NCBI RefSeq assembly: GCF_007904085.1 | Contig: NZ_CP042326.1 | Location: forward strand, 3,262,960 to 3,326,959 | Reading direction: 5' to 3' | Length of the DNA stretch: 64,000 bases | Source of the DNA: Euhalothece natronophila Z-M001 | GTDB taxonomy: Bacteria; Cyanobacteriota; Cyanobacteriia; Cyanobacteriales; Rubidibacteraceae | Shown here: positions 1-8,947 of the stretch, one piece after another | How positions within the stretch are numbered: position 1 is the first letter of the stretch | How the letters are laid out: each line of letters starts with the position of its first letter | Program-made: the position numbers and the translations under genes | The notes under the pieces: generated by a model | Told to the model about the DNA's origin: nothing | Databases searched by the model: none | The model's input: the letters and a program-made list of their open reading frames with translations, nothing else

Positions 1-1566
1 AATAAAATCATCTACTTGCGCGATCGTTGCTAACTGTTGGTTCCGACTATCCATCATTTCACTGGTAATAGAAAAAGGATAACCTCCTTCTTTTGCAATT
101 TGGCGTAAATGAAGTAGAGAAGTGAGGGTAATTCCATCTGCTTCTTCAGCATCTAATTCATCAGAATAAGCCAAAAGAATAATATGATCAATAATTTGCA
201 AGGGCAAACGATTTAACAATTGCCGATCGGTAATATCTCCCTTTTGAAATAAAACACTGAGGTTTTGTAATCGTCTTAATTTCGGGCTAAACTGATGAGC
301 ACTTGCGGTTTCCTCAGTAATGACAGTGGCTACAGAACCGAGTGTCACATAAGCATCTAATTTCTGAATAATCGTTTCTGCTTGTTCATTCCACCCTAAA
401 ATCAAGAATTTCTCAGGTTTTTTCTCCACATTTCGATTACTTAAAAATTTATAGGAAAACTTAATTCGCTCTCGATTTTCCCATAGCTGAATATCCCGAA
501 AGCTCTCCGAAATAACAATAATTTTATCTCCTTCTTCTAAGATAGTATCAGGAGACGGTTTTAAGCAAGGATCACCATCTTTAGGACAATAGCCAATCAC
601 AATCGCATTTTTATAAGCAAAAATTGTCTCAGAAAAAGTAGCTCCCGCTAAAGTCGTAACAGAATCAAAATAAATCTCATTCCCCGCAAAAGATAATAAC
701 TCTAAATAGACTCTCGATAATCCAGGCTGGCGACAGATTTGAGCAATTACCCGAGCAATAAAATCTCCTGTTAAAACAAATTCTACCCGATCTTTACCGA
801 CCGTTTCTGCAATTTGTAAATTTTTCGGATTTTGAATTTCTGTAACAATACGATAGGGTTCTTCTCGACGTTCAGGATTATTAGAAAGAGCTAAAAGTGT
901 TTTAATTACACTAGTATCAGGATGATCGCTTTCTTCTGGCGGTAAAATAATAATTGATTTTGCCCGATCCAAATTCGTGATTTTTAAGTCAAATAAATCT
1001 GTAGCTACTCCTTGACGACAAATTACTTTTAATCGGCGCGTTTTTTTGATCCGATTGCGGATTTCTTCTTCCATTTCCACTTTATCTTTATCCCCAAGGA
1101 TAATTACAGTTACGGGGATACGCTCGTCGTCAATTAATAATAACTCTGAAAGAATTGGAAAAATTTGAGTTGACCAACCTAGAATTACAATATGATCTGA
1201 CTCTAAAACCTGCGATCGCCCACGCCGTAATTGATAAAGTTTCCCTTCAATCCCAGCAACAATTACCCCAATAATGATACTAACGGTAAATAAATTAAAT
1301 AAAATTAAAATTAGCATACTGACCCGAGTTGGCCAAGGTAATCCTTCAGTAGGATCCCAAGAAATTAAAGTCGTAATTAAAAAAGACCAAATTTGATCAG
1401 CAAGGGTTGGCTGGGATGCATATCCAGTTTCCCAAGTAATAAAAGAAACTGTTAAAACAACAATTGCACCAATAATAATTAGCCAACCGAGAAGGGCAAT
1501 TGATCCTCTCGAAAGTAAATTATCAAAAGCATATCGTAATCGTTCGCGCCAAGGAGGATTGTTCAT
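1..1566 (-). CDS. CASTOR/POLLUX-like ion channel (C-terminus cut by window edge)
   Basis: The reading frame opens with ATG at 1566 and stays open for 522 codons to base 1, so the C-terminus lies outside the window. Two hydrophobic segments are visible near residues 20-43 and 83-105, followed by a TrkA-N/RCK-type nucleotide-binding fold beginning at HIVILGWS. A second such fold and the ending ITSEMMDSRNQQLA are typical of the CASTOR/POLLUX family of putative cation channels. The segment between the two helices lacks a canonical TVGYG filter. The family is known as ligand-gated cation channels in plants; the bacterial role is unproven. The gene is divergent from the HlyD-type gene at 1692. Confidence 0.85.
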   Translation of the reverse strand, partial: MNNPPWRERLRYAFDNLLSRGSIALLGWLIIIGAIVVLTVSFITWETGYASQPTLADQIWSFLITTLISWDPTEGLPWPTRVSMLILILFNLFTVSIIIGVIVAGIEGKLYQLRRGRSQVLESDHIVILGWSTQIFPILSELLLIDDERIPVTVIILGDKDKVEMEEEIRNRIKKTRRLKVICRQGVATDLFDLKITNLDRAKSIIILPPEESDHPDTSVIKTLLALSNNPERREEPYRIVTEIQNPKNLQIAETVGKDRVEFVLTGDFIARVIAQICRQPGLSRVYLELLSFAGNEIYFDSVTTLAGATFSETIFAYKNAIVIGYCPKDGDPCLKPSPDTILEEGDKIIVISESFRDIQLWENRERIKFSYKFLSNRNVEKKPEKFLILGWNEQAETIIQKLDAYVTLGSVATVITEETASAHQFSPKLRRLQNLSVLFQKGDITDRQLLNRLPLQIIDHIILLAYSDELDAEEADGITLTSLLHLRQIAKEGGYPFSITSEMMDSRNQQLATIAQVDDFI

Positions 1567-1691
1567 TAGACACCCCAATCAATACCAATTAAAAGTTAAC
1601 AAAAAAATAATTGAAATATGGTAGCTTACTCTTTGCTTCCTCTAGAATGGAGTTAGGAAAATAAATTAATGCTAAATCGCCTAGTCCATGC

Positions 1692-3113
1692 ATGCAATTC
1701 CTTAAATTTGATAAAATAAACCGCTCCTTCCTATGGTTAGTCGCAATTGTTACTGTTGGTGCTTCTACAGTTGCCATTACTACTTATCTTATTACCCGAG
1801 GGAGACAAGATTATAACTTAGAAGAGCTAACTGTTACCGTAGAACGTCAAAACTTGCAATTGCAAATTGAGGCTAGTGGAACGGTTCAACCTCTCCAAAG
1901 TGTTAATATGAGCCCTAAAACAGCCGGACGTATTGAAGAACTCTATGTGGAACAGGGAGACGCTGTTGAGAGAGGAGAAGCAATCGCTCGTATGGAAGAT
2001 CAGCAGCTACAAGCCCAAGTAGAGCAAGCCCAAGCCAATTTGGAAGAAGCCTTAGCTCAGTTAGCGCAAGCCAGAGCAGGTTCTCGTTCTGAAGAGATTG
2101 AACAAGCCAATGCTAGTTTACAACAAGCTCAAGCGCGACTTTCTGAAGCCCAAGCTCGGATTCCTGAAAATCTTAATCAATTACAGTCTCAGGTAGAAGC
2201 GGCGCAGTCACGATATGAATTAGCCCAACAACGTCTAAATCGGAATGAAACTTTACTCGCAGAAGGGGCAATTTCTCAAGATCGCTTTGATGAGTTACGC
2301 AGTGAGTATCGTAATGCCGAAGCAAATCTCGGTGAAGCCCGTCAACGCCTCCAACAAGCGAGAAATACAGATCGCCCCGAAATTGAACGTCTGCAAGCAG
2401 AAGTCGCCCAAGCCCGAGCCAATTTGCAACAGGTACAAAGTGGGAGTCGCCAAGAAGAAATTGAGCGTTTAGAAGCTGCGGTTCGTTCAGCAAGAGGACG
2501 TTTACGAGAGGCGGAAATCCAACGGGAAGATACTATAATTAGAGCTCCCTTTACTGGCATTATCTCTCAAAAATATGCCACAGAAGGCTCATTTGTTACC
2601 CCTACTACCTCGGCATCGAGTACGGCCGCGGCTACTTCTACTTCCATTGTTGCTCTTGCTAACGGGCTAGAAGTCTTGGCAAAAGTGCCAGAAATTGATG
2701 TTACTTCCCTAGAAGCAGGACAATTAGTGGAGATCATTGCCGATGCTTTTCCTGATCAGCGCTTTGAGGGTCAAATTCAGTTAATTGCTCCAGAAGCGGT
2801 GGTGGAGGATAATGTTACTTCCTTTGAGGTTAAAATTGAGCTACTGTCTGGGTTAGAGCAATTACGCTCAGGTATGAATGTCGATGTGACGTTTTTAGGA
2901 GACGAAACTGAGGCTTTGGTGATTCCTACGGTGGCAGTGGTTACTCAAGATGGGGAAACAGGCGTTATGGTCCTTAATGAAGAGGAAGAACCTGAGTTTC
3001 AACCGGTGACTTTGGGATCAACTATTGAAAATCAGACTCAAGTTTTGGACGGCTTAGAAGAGCGCGATCGCGTTTTTATTGATTTACCACAGGAATTTAT
3101 GTCTAATCGTTAA
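1692..3113 (+). CDS. HlyD/RND-type periplasmic adaptor (membrane fusion protein)
   Basis: This 473-residue protein has one N-terminal membrane anchor (about residues 13-34). A biotinyl-lipoyl-like strand segment (TVQPLQSVNMSPKTAGRI) follows, then a long Ala/Gln/Glu/Arg-rich coiled-coil hairpin at about 95-280, a second lipoyl half (RAPFTGIISQKYATEG), and a beta-barrel domain to the end. This is the order expected of adaptors that link an inner-membrane ABC or RND pump to an outer-membrane channel. No pump gene is adjacent, so the partner and substrate cannot be named. The ATG at 1692 has only a weak ribosome-binding site. The coiled-coil stretch contains near-repeats that produce shadow frames. 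Confidence 0.88.
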   Translation: MQFLKFDKINRSFLWLVAIVTVGASTVAITTYLITRGRQDYNLEELTVTVERQNLQLQIEASGTVQPLQSVNMSPKTAGRIEELYVEQGDAVERGEAIARMEDQQLQAQVEQAQANLEEALAQLAQARAGSRSEEIEQANASLQQAQARLSEAQARIPENLNQLQSQVEAAQSRYELAQQRLNRNETLLAEGAISQDRFDELRSEYRNAEANLGEARQRLQQARNTDRPEIERLQAEVAQARANLQQVQSGSRQEEIERLEAAVRSARGRLREAEIQREDTIIRAPFTGIISQKYATEGSFVTPTTSASSTAAATSTSIVALANGLEVLAKVPEIDVTSLEAGQLVEIIADAFPDQRFEGQIQLIAPEAVVEDNVTSFEVKIELLSGLEQLRSGMNVDVTFLGDETEALVIPTVAVVTQDGETGVMVLNEEEEPEFQPVTLGSTIENQTQVLDGLEERDRVFIDLPQEFMSNR

Positions 3114-3258
3114 GTTACAACAAATTTTTCGGGAAAAAGATGTTATAATAAAGGGAAGAGGTTTAAAAATTTTAGCCACGGCTTATTGAAGGGCTAGGGG
3201 CAAACATCTAGGCATGACAAAATTATAGTGATTCCAAATAAAAAACAGCAACCTAAAA

Positions 3259-3307
3259 GTAGTGGGAGCATCTTGCTCCCTAGTAGCAGCCAAGATGGCT
3301 GCACTAC
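3259..3307. repeat. Two-hairpin palindromic repeat element
   Basis: Between the adaptor gene and the next gene lie two perfect 7-bp hairpins in a row: gggagca/tgctccc (3264-3270 and 3274-3280) and gcagcca/tggctgc (3286-3292 and 3296-3302). They are enclosed by an outer inverted repeat gtagtg/cactac (3259-3264 and 3302-3307). The nested layout resembles short interspersed palindromic repeats common in cyanobacterial intergenic DNA. The rest of 3114-3356 shows nothing recognisable. Confidence 0.55.
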
Positions 3308-3356
3308 GGAACTGAATTGGAACGACTATAAATTATTCTTCTAAAAGATAAAAATA

Positions 3357-3908
3357 ATGAGTAAAACCGAATTAACCGTTCCTGAAGAAATAACATTTGA
3401 AAGCGCGATCGCGCTCACTCAAGATTTACTCAGTAAGATGGAAAACAGAGAAATCAAAGAAGCAGAGATTGAAAAGATAATTAGTGATTTAGTCAGCACC
3501 TCTAATGGCGCGCGAGGCTTTTTTGTCACCTACCTTACCGCAGAGAGTCAGCTTCCCGATCAGCCTTCAGAAGCCGTAATAAACGCCTTAAAAACTGCCC
3601 CAGAATTAGTCAGCGAATTACTAGTTAAAAATATTGCCATGTCAACCGCAATGGCAATCACTCACCGCCGTCAGAACAATGAAAGCAATGCCCAAGGATC
3701 AGATAGAGTGCAACAGCGCAGTCTTAGTCTGTGTCAAAAACTGAATAATAATCTAATTCCAGAAAAAGCCCAACAGATGCGAGAGAGTGCTTTAACAGGA
3801 AAAGGAGAAGCCCAAGTCGCTTTTTTTGAGCGTTGGGGATATGATCAAGAGCAACGAAGCGCGATCGCCGAGATACTAGAAGACATATCTAAAACCGTAA
3901 CCAATTAA
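3357..3908 (+). CDS. Conserved hypothetical protein, 183 aa
   Basis: I do not recognise a named domain. The protein is soluble and helix-rich, has no signal peptide or membrane segment, and has short acidic and basic stretches (for example MENREIKEAEIEKIISDLV). The start is an ATG after an A-rich leader. The gene contains GCGATCGC sites at its 5' and 3' ends, so it looks native. Its last 20 bp overlap the convergent Uma2 gene. Length and codon pattern look like a real gene; function unknown. Confidence 0.7.
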   Translation: MSKTELTVPEEITFESAIALTQDLLSKMENREIKEAEIEKIISDLVSTSNGARGFFVTYLTAESQLPDQPSEAVINALKTAPELVSELLVKNIAMSTAMAITHRRQNNESNAQGSDRVQQRSLSLCQKLNNNLIPEKAQQMRESALTGKGEAQVAFFERWGYDQEQRSAIAEILEDISKTVTN

Positions 3909-4446
3909 ACAAATTTTCAGGGCTTAAATTTAAATTAACTCCTTGTAAGCTAGGGAGAATATTTTTCTCTTTAAATAACTGAACCCGTTGGTCACTAAAT
4001 ACAACTAAAACCGTTTCCTCGTCGGGATCAATTAGCCAACCTAACTCCGTTCCCTGTTGTGAACAATGAAGAAGATTATCTAAAACCCTCATGGAACTTT
4101 GAGGCGGTGATAAAATCTCAATTGACCAGTCTGGAAAAGTCTCAATACGATTGGCAATTTTTCGAGAAGGGGTTAAGGGAATTCTATCCCAACGAAAAAC
4201 CACTAGATTAGGCACAATAGATCGGCCGCCAAAAGTGCAACGTAACTCTGGAAACGCATAAGCAATTTGATTAGAATTAGTCGCTTGATTAATGGTTTCA
4301 CATAACTTCCCTTGTAATAAACTATGTTCTCCTTGGGGCAATGGTTTCTGTTTAATTTTCCCGTTAATATATTCACAAGCCGGTTTCGTTTCGGGACGAC
4401 TTAAAAATTCTTCTAAAGTTAATGATTGCGTGATCAAATTTGTCAT
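3889..4446 (-). CDS. Uma2 family (DUF820) putative endonuclease
   Basis: The protein has the Uma2/DUF820 pattern: an N-terminal TLEEFL segment, CEYINGKI, a central PELRCTF and PNLVVFRWDRI strand, then SIEILSPPQS, and a late GWLIDPDEETVLVV. The family has a PD-(D/E)XK nuclease-like fold and is greatly expanded in cyanobacteria; the biological role is not established. The ATG at 4446 (185 aa) matches the usual family N-terminus better than an upstream in-frame ATG at 4503. It overlaps the convergent gene ending at 3908 by 20 bp. A second Uma2 member lies at 29294-29860. Confidence 0.82.
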   Translation of the reverse strand: MTNLITQSLTLEEFLSRPETKPACEYINGKIKQKPLPQGEHSLLQGKLCETINQATNSNQIAYAFPELRCTFGGRSIVPNLVVFRWDRIPLTPSRKIANRIETFPDWSIEILSPPQSSMRVLDNLLHCSQQGTELGWLIDPDEETVLVVFSDQRVQLFKEKNILPSLQGVNLNLSPENLFNWLRF

Positions 4447-4570
4447 ATAGCAAGAGCCTAGATTGATTGATCCGACTAAGCTAATGCTAGCACTTAAAAC
4501 CAAAGATTAAACGGTATTAAAACTCCTTCTTAGCGCGATCGCGCAAACCTTAATATAAACTTACTTAATC

Positions 4571-5311
4571 TTAAAACCAAGCAATTAACTGGTATAAAAT
4601 GGGTGCAATCACTAATGCCGGCAGAAAACTTGCTACGCGAACTTTAGCAATTTCCAACAAATTTAAACCAATTCCGAGAATCATTAGTCCCCCAATTCCT
4701 GTAATTAAAAGTAAACGCGGATCAGTTTCTGGGTTATCCATCCCCGTTGCAAAAACCCCCGCAAGCAAGGAGACTCCCCCCTGATAAATAATAATTACTA
4801 AACTAGAAAAACCAACCCCAATTCCATAACGACTAGCAAAGGGAATAGACGCAAATCCATCCATCATGGCTTTTAAGACTAATAATGTATTATCCCCTAA
4901 AAGCCCATTATTAATACTGCCAATCAGGGCAACCGGTCCCACACAAAATAAAATACTAGTGGCAACAAATCCTTCTGTAAATTGTCCCGAATGACGCAAA
5001 TGCTTTTGTAACCAGTCTCCGATCCCATTGAGTTTTTCTTCTAACCCCCACCATTCTCCTAATGCCCCTCCTAGCGCGATCGCGATTAACCCTAAAATTA
5101 CTCCCGGAACCCGATTTACTTCCACATTCGATAATTCTTCTGTCATCGAAATCCCTAGCCAAAGGGTTAATAAGCCAATGCCTTGCGGAATAATCTGTTT
5201 AATTCTAGAGGGAAGTTTTTGTCTTAGGGAAACGCCAACAATTGTTCCGATGACAACAGTAATAACATTAATCCATGTTCCACTGGTTTTAAACCAGAAA
5301 TCCACTAGCAT
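4571..5311 (-). CDS. DUF554 family integral membrane protein
   Basis: This 246-residue protein has about six or seven hydrophobic helices and the family pattern GTIVGVSLRQKLP near the N-terminus, ILFCVGPVALIGSINNGL in the middle and GGLMILGIGLNLL near the end. These features mark the DUF554 (YdfK-like) family of inner-membrane proteins, whose function is unknown. It starts with ATG at 5311 and lies head-to-tail, 20 bp downstream of the VOC gene stop, so the two are probably co-transcribed with 5332-5769 and 5776-6201. Confidence 0.85.
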   Translation of the reverse strand: MLVDFWFKTSGTWINVITVVIGTIVGVSLRQKLPSRIKQIIPQGIGLLTLWLGISMTEELSNVEVNRVPGVILGLIAIALGGALGEWWGLEEKLNGIGDWLQKHLRHSGQFTEGFVATSILFCVGPVALIGSINNGLLGDNTLLVLKAMMDGFASIPFASRYGIGVGFSSLVIIIYQGGVSLLAGVFATGMDNPETDPRLLLITGIGGLMILGIGLNLLEIAKVRVASFLPALVIAPILYQLIAWF

Positions 5312-5331
5312 GATTGTTGTAACTACTTCCT

Positions 5332-5769
5332 CTAAGGCTTCCCTTGATTGCGAATGATCTCTAAGGGTAAACCATCAGCATCTGCAATAAAAGCAACTTC
5401 ATAAACTGTTTCCCCGATCATTTGCTGAGTGGGTTCCAGTAACACTGTGAGGGGAGAAACTTCCTCATTACTTTCTGCTGCTTGTTGAAAGCGCGATCGC
5501 TGCTGATTTAACCATTCTGGCAAGCTATCGGCATAGTCAGTAATATCAAAGGAAAGATGATAATACCCCACATAATGTTCATCATGAAACGCATCGGGGG
5601 CAGGTTTTGGTTGTGGAATTTGAATCAACTCAATACGAGAATTCCAACCTTCTAGCCAACAAGCAAGGGTATAACCAGTGGTAAATCGTTCTTGAATCGT
5701 GAAGCCAAATAACTCATAAAACGCGATCGCGCGGTGAATATTGCCGGTACGAATGGAAACGTGGTGCAT
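5332..5769 (-). CDS. VOC (glyoxalase/dioxygenase fold) family protein
   Basis: A single VOC domain fills the 145 residues: it starts MHHVSIRTGNIHRAIAFYE, the first beta-alpha-beta-beta-beta module, and ends with YEVAFIADADGLPLEII, the second module with the usual D-x-DG-x-x-(L/I)E metal-site strand. The His at residue 2 or 3 and the Glu near the end are candidate metal ligands. The family covers glyoxalases, dioxygenases and resistance proteins, so the substrate cannot be named. It lies 6 bp downstream of the TIGR02652 gene in the same orientation. Confidence 0.82.
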   Translation of the reverse strand: MHHVSIRTGNIHRAIAFYELFGFTIQERFTTGYTLACWLEGWNSRIELIQIPQPKPAPDAFHDEHYVGYYHLSFDITDYADSLPEWLNQQRSRFQQAAESNEEVSPLTVLLEPTQQMIGETVYEVAFIADADGLPLEIIRNQGKP

Positions 5770-5775
5770 AACGCC

Positions 5776-6201
5776 TTACTCAAACAATCGGAAATAGGGA
5801 TAGCGTACAGGAACACCCTGTTCTTTTTCTAGATCAAAGTTAATCACGCCCCAGCGAGATCGATGCTTCTCTAGATAAGAACTTACCAAATCTTTATAAC
5901 GCCTAGCAATGATTACTCTAGTGGCACGATACCCTTCTGTATAAAGGCGATCTAATGCTTCGTGAATTTCAAACCGAATTCCATCAGGATGGGTATGTTG
6001 TCGATACCATTCCCCCTCCCACATGCGCCAACAGCGCCCTGATTGTAAATGTACTAACTCTTCTGTTTTCGGATCCGCTTCAAACGCCCCATGACGCGGA
6101 CATAAATAGGTATCCGTTAAAGTTAGGGCTGGAATTGTCTGACGACAGTGAGGACATTGAATTTCCGCCCCAAAAATTGGGTAGTGTAAAGCTGGATCCA
6201 T
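5776..6201 (-). CDS. TIGR02652 family cyanobacterial protein
   Basis: This 141-residue protein begins with a CPHC...YLCPRHG zinc-ribbon-like pair of cysteine motifs (about residues 16-36), followed by a conserved block rich in Arg, Trp and Tyr (RCWRMWEGEWYRQHTHPDGI) and the ending PYFRLFE. I recognise this as the TIGR02652 family, which is restricted to cyanobacteria and has no assigned function. ATG at 6201 gives the expected N-terminus. It is the first gene of a probable three-gene leftward unit with the VOC and DUF554 genes. Confidence 0.85.
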   Translation of the reverse strand: MDPALHYPIFGAEIQCPHCRQTIPALTLTDTYLCPRHGAFEADPKTEELVHLQSGRCWRMWEGEWYRQHTHPDGIRFEIHEALDRLYTEGYRATRVIIARRYKDLVSSYLEKHRSRWGVINFDLEKEQGVPVRYPYFRLFE

Positions 6202-6403
6202 ACGTTCCCTTCCGGTAATTTGGTTTCGTCCGAGGTCGGTTATTTCTATTATATCCGAGATTTTCTTACACCACTATAACTAGAAAAACTCTTTACTAAC
6301 TGCAACAATTGAGGAATAATTTAATAGATTTTTTACTGAGTTCAGATTCTTGCTTCACTTAATAAAACCAATAAATACGATAGGTTCCTTAATCACAAGA
6401 CAA

Positions 6404-7570
6404 TTAAATAGTTACAGGAGAATCTACATAAACTGTGGGTTCAGTGCAAGTAAATTCAATACCATAATTCACTAACTTTTCACTAATTGTATCATTGGCT
6501 AACTCCAATAGGCGTTTTCGTAGTTGTAAAGAATTTTCATTGGATCCTAAAATAAAAAAGCTAACCCTAGCGCGAGTTCCAGGCTTATTTTCAGGTTGCA
6601 ATAAAGTAATACGAGTGCTACCGGGATCAATACCAAATAAAGCATTAGTACTTTCTTTAATTACCTGTTCCACTAAGGCTTCTTCTTCTTGCTTCAGAGG
6701 ACGAACAAAATCTAGAAACAATAACACCATGACTTTTTTACTACGAGTAATATTTTCCACCACATCTAAATTTGCCATCAGAGAATTAGGAACAATAATT
6801 AACGTTCCCTTTGCTATTAATCGAATTTTAGTTGACCGCAAACCAATTGATTCTACATTACCCAAAGCCCCATTTGGAAATGCGGGAAAGTTCCAGATAC
6901 GGATATATTCACCTGGAATAAACGGACGATCTAGATATAAGACTAATGTTCCTAATAATTGTTCTAACGTTTTTTGGGCGGCAAACGCGATCGCGAGTCC
7001 TCCAATTCCGACACTAGCCACTAATCCCACTAAGTTAATGTCTTGACTTTGGGCAAAAGCAAGAGCAGCAATAAACCCAATCACGATATTAATTAAAGTT
7101 TCAAAAACTAATAACAACTCATCCACTTCTCGACCCAATTTGCGAATAATCTCTAAACCATAAAACCGCACAATTTGTCGCACTAAACGAGAGGATAACC
7201 AAGCCAGACTTAACACAACTCCTAGATCATTAAAAAAGCGCAAGAAACCATGTAAAGCCTGATAATCCTCTAAAACATTGAGAGACAGAGCAATTAAAAT
7301 AAATGTTCCTCCAAGTTGGAAAAGATGCTCAATTGGCTGAATAATCCGATCATAAATACTGGTTACCTGTGATGGAAAAAATCGTTGAATAACTAAACGA
7401 ACAATTTTCAAAGAAACATAGCGTCCGATAATAATTGATAAAAATAACAGTAAAACAAAAATTAGAAATGTAATAGAAAAATCAACTAAAAAAGCCTGTG
7501 CTTCTTCATTGAAAAACTGTCGCTGTAAGCGAGTCAAGAAACCCATCAAGAAAGAAGTTATTTGATCCAT
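6404..7570 (-). CDS. MscS-type mechanosensitive channel (first of five paralogues)
   Basis: The ATG at 7570 is preceded by AAGGAGAG at good spacing and gives 388 residues; an in-frame ATG further upstream (7657) is less likely. About four N-terminal helices are followed by the Gly/Ala-rich pore-lining helix (GIGGLAIAFAAQ), the beta domain (YLDRPFIPGEYIRIW... LRSTKIRLIAKGTLIIVPNS) and a mixed alpha/beta C-terminal domain ending YVDSPVT. MscS channels release solutes on hypo-osmotic shock. The gene is single here but closely resembles the four tandem copies at 11.5-16.2 kb. Confidence 0.9.
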   Translation of the reverse strand: MDQITSFLMGFLTRLQRQFFNEEAQAFLVDFSITFLIFVLLLFLSIIIGRYVSLKIVRLVIQRFFPSQVTSIYDRIIQPIEHLFQLGGTFILIALSLNVLEDYQALHGFLRFFNDLGVVLSLAWLSSRLVRQIVRFYGLEIIRKLGREVDELLLVFETLINIVIGFIAALAFAQSQDINLVGLVASVGIGGLAIAFAAQKTLEQLLGTLVLYLDRPFIPGEYIRIWNFPAFPNGALGNVESIGLRSTKIRLIAKGTLIIVPNSLMANLDVVENITRSKKVMVLLFLDFVRPLKQEEEALVEQVIKESTNALFGIDPGSTRITLLQPENKPGTRARVSFFILGSNENSLQLRKRLLELANDTISEKLVNYGIEFTCTEPTVYVDSPVTI

Positions 7571-7917
7571 ATTGACTCTCCTTATACCATTTTCAAAAAA
7601 TTCGGTGACAGTGGATGCTTTCCTTTTTGATAAACATGGGCGATGTTCCCTTAGCACTAAGTTTTCCGCTGATCGCGCATAAAGTTTAAGTTACGCAATC
7701 GCGCTTTACCTTTAAAATTTTACCCTGAGAAGGAGACAGTCTTGCTTAGTAAGGAGGGGTTGGGGGGATCTACCGTCACAGAACTTTTTAAAACTGGTAT
7801 AAGTCTAATTGAGTTCTCAGGAAAAACTCATCTCCCTTGCCTTTAATAGAATTGAGTGCAAAAAGAACTTGGTTATTCGTTATTGTATAAAAAGTCATTA
7901 ATAACAAGGAGAAACCA
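7571..7917. other. Intergenic region with G-rich repeat
   Basis: This 347-bp gap separates two divergent genes. It contains the motif ggaggggttggggggat at about 7753-7769, which recurs in extended form at about 22488-22502 and is a commonly seen short intergenic repeat type in cyanobacteria. A plausible sigma-70 minus-10 (tattgt, 7881-7886) lies upstream of the arsS-like gene. Nothing else is recognised. Confidence 0.4.
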
Positions 7918-8928
7918 TTGATTTCTACTCATACCAACCATAAAGCTAACTTGACTCCCTTTGCTGAAAAACTTAATTCTCCCCTAACTAAACAGCAAAT
8001 TAAAGTTCTACAAATTAATTTAGGGCGAAAATGTAACCTTGCTTGCACCCATTGTCATGTGGAAGCTAGCCCTAAGCGTACCGAAGAACTTTCCCCCGAA
8101 ATTTGTGAACAAATTATTCAGTTGATCCGCCGTTTTCCTCAAATTGAAACCGTTGACTTAACAGGTGGTGCGCCAGAAATGAACTATGGTTTTCGTCCCA
8201 TTGTCGAAGCCGCAAGAGAACAAAATAAAGAAGTTATTGTTCGTTCTAACTTAACCGTTTACTTTGAACCAAATTTCAAAGACATTCCCGAATATTGCGC
8301 TAAACATAAAACTCGAATTGTGGCTTCTCTTCCTTGCTATTTAGAAGATAATGTCGATAAACAAAGAGGGGCTGGGGTTTATAATGATTCTATTCAAGCC
8401 CTCCAATGGTTAAATCAATTAGGATATGGTCACGACCCAAACTTAATCCTAGATTTAGTTTATAATCCACCTGTTCCCATTACTGAAGAGCAATTTACAT
8501 TACCTCCTCAACAGGAAAAACTAGAAAAGGATTATCAAGTTTATCTTCAAGAACATTTTGGCATTCAATTTAATAATCTGTTCACCATTACTAACCTTCC
8601 CATTGGTCGCATTAAAGACTTTTTACATCGTTATCAGCTACATCAGTCTTATCTCAAGTTTTTGGAAGATAACTATAATCCAGCAACGGTTTCTAATGTT
8701 ATGTGTCGGGATGAATTATCCGTTGATTATTTAGGCAATATTTATGACTGCGACTTTAATCAAATGGAAAATGTCCCTGCAAAAACAGCAGAAGGTGAAA
8801 ATATAACTGTTCAAAAATTATTAGAATTTGACAACTTAGATGTCATCAAAACTATTCAAACTCGCCCCTATTGCTATGGCTGCACCGCTGGAAGTGGCTC
8901 TAGTTGTGGCGGTGCATTACTGAGTTAA
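7918..8928 (+). CDS. arsS: ArsS-like radical SAM/Cys-rich protein (arsenosugar biosynthesis type)
   Basis: The start is TTG at 7918, supported by aaggagaaacca just upstream; no ATG is close. Residues 39-46 carry the radical SAM cluster motif CNLACTHC, followed by the VDLTGGAPE strand typical of SAM binding. The C-terminal domain has MCRDELSVDYLGNIYDCDFN and the final block CYGCTAGSGSSCGG, the signature of the TIGR04167/ArsS family. Characterised members form the 5-deoxyadenosyl arsenosugar precursor from dimethylarsenate after ArsM methylation. No arsM is in this window, so the exact substrate is inferred. The gene lies 19 bp upstream of a TVP38 gene. Confidence 0.85.
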   Translation: MISTHTNHKANLTPFAEKLNSPLTKQQIKVLQINLGRKCNLACTHCHVEASPKRTEELSPEICEQIIQLIRRFPQIETVDLTGGAPEMNYGFRPIVEAAREQNKEVIVRSNLTVYFEPNFKDIPEYCAKHKTRIVASLPCYLEDNVDKQRGAGVYNDSIQALQWLNQLGYGHDPNLILDLVYNPPVPITEEQFTLPPQQEKLEKDYQVYLQEHFGIQFNNLFTITNLPIGRIKDFLHRYQLHQSYLKFLEDNYNPATVSNVMCRDELSVDYLGNIYDCDFNQMENVPAKTAEGENITVQKLLEFDNLDVIKTIQTRPYCYGCTAGSGSSCGGALLS

Positions 8929-8947
8929 ACCAAATCGGACAGAGCCC

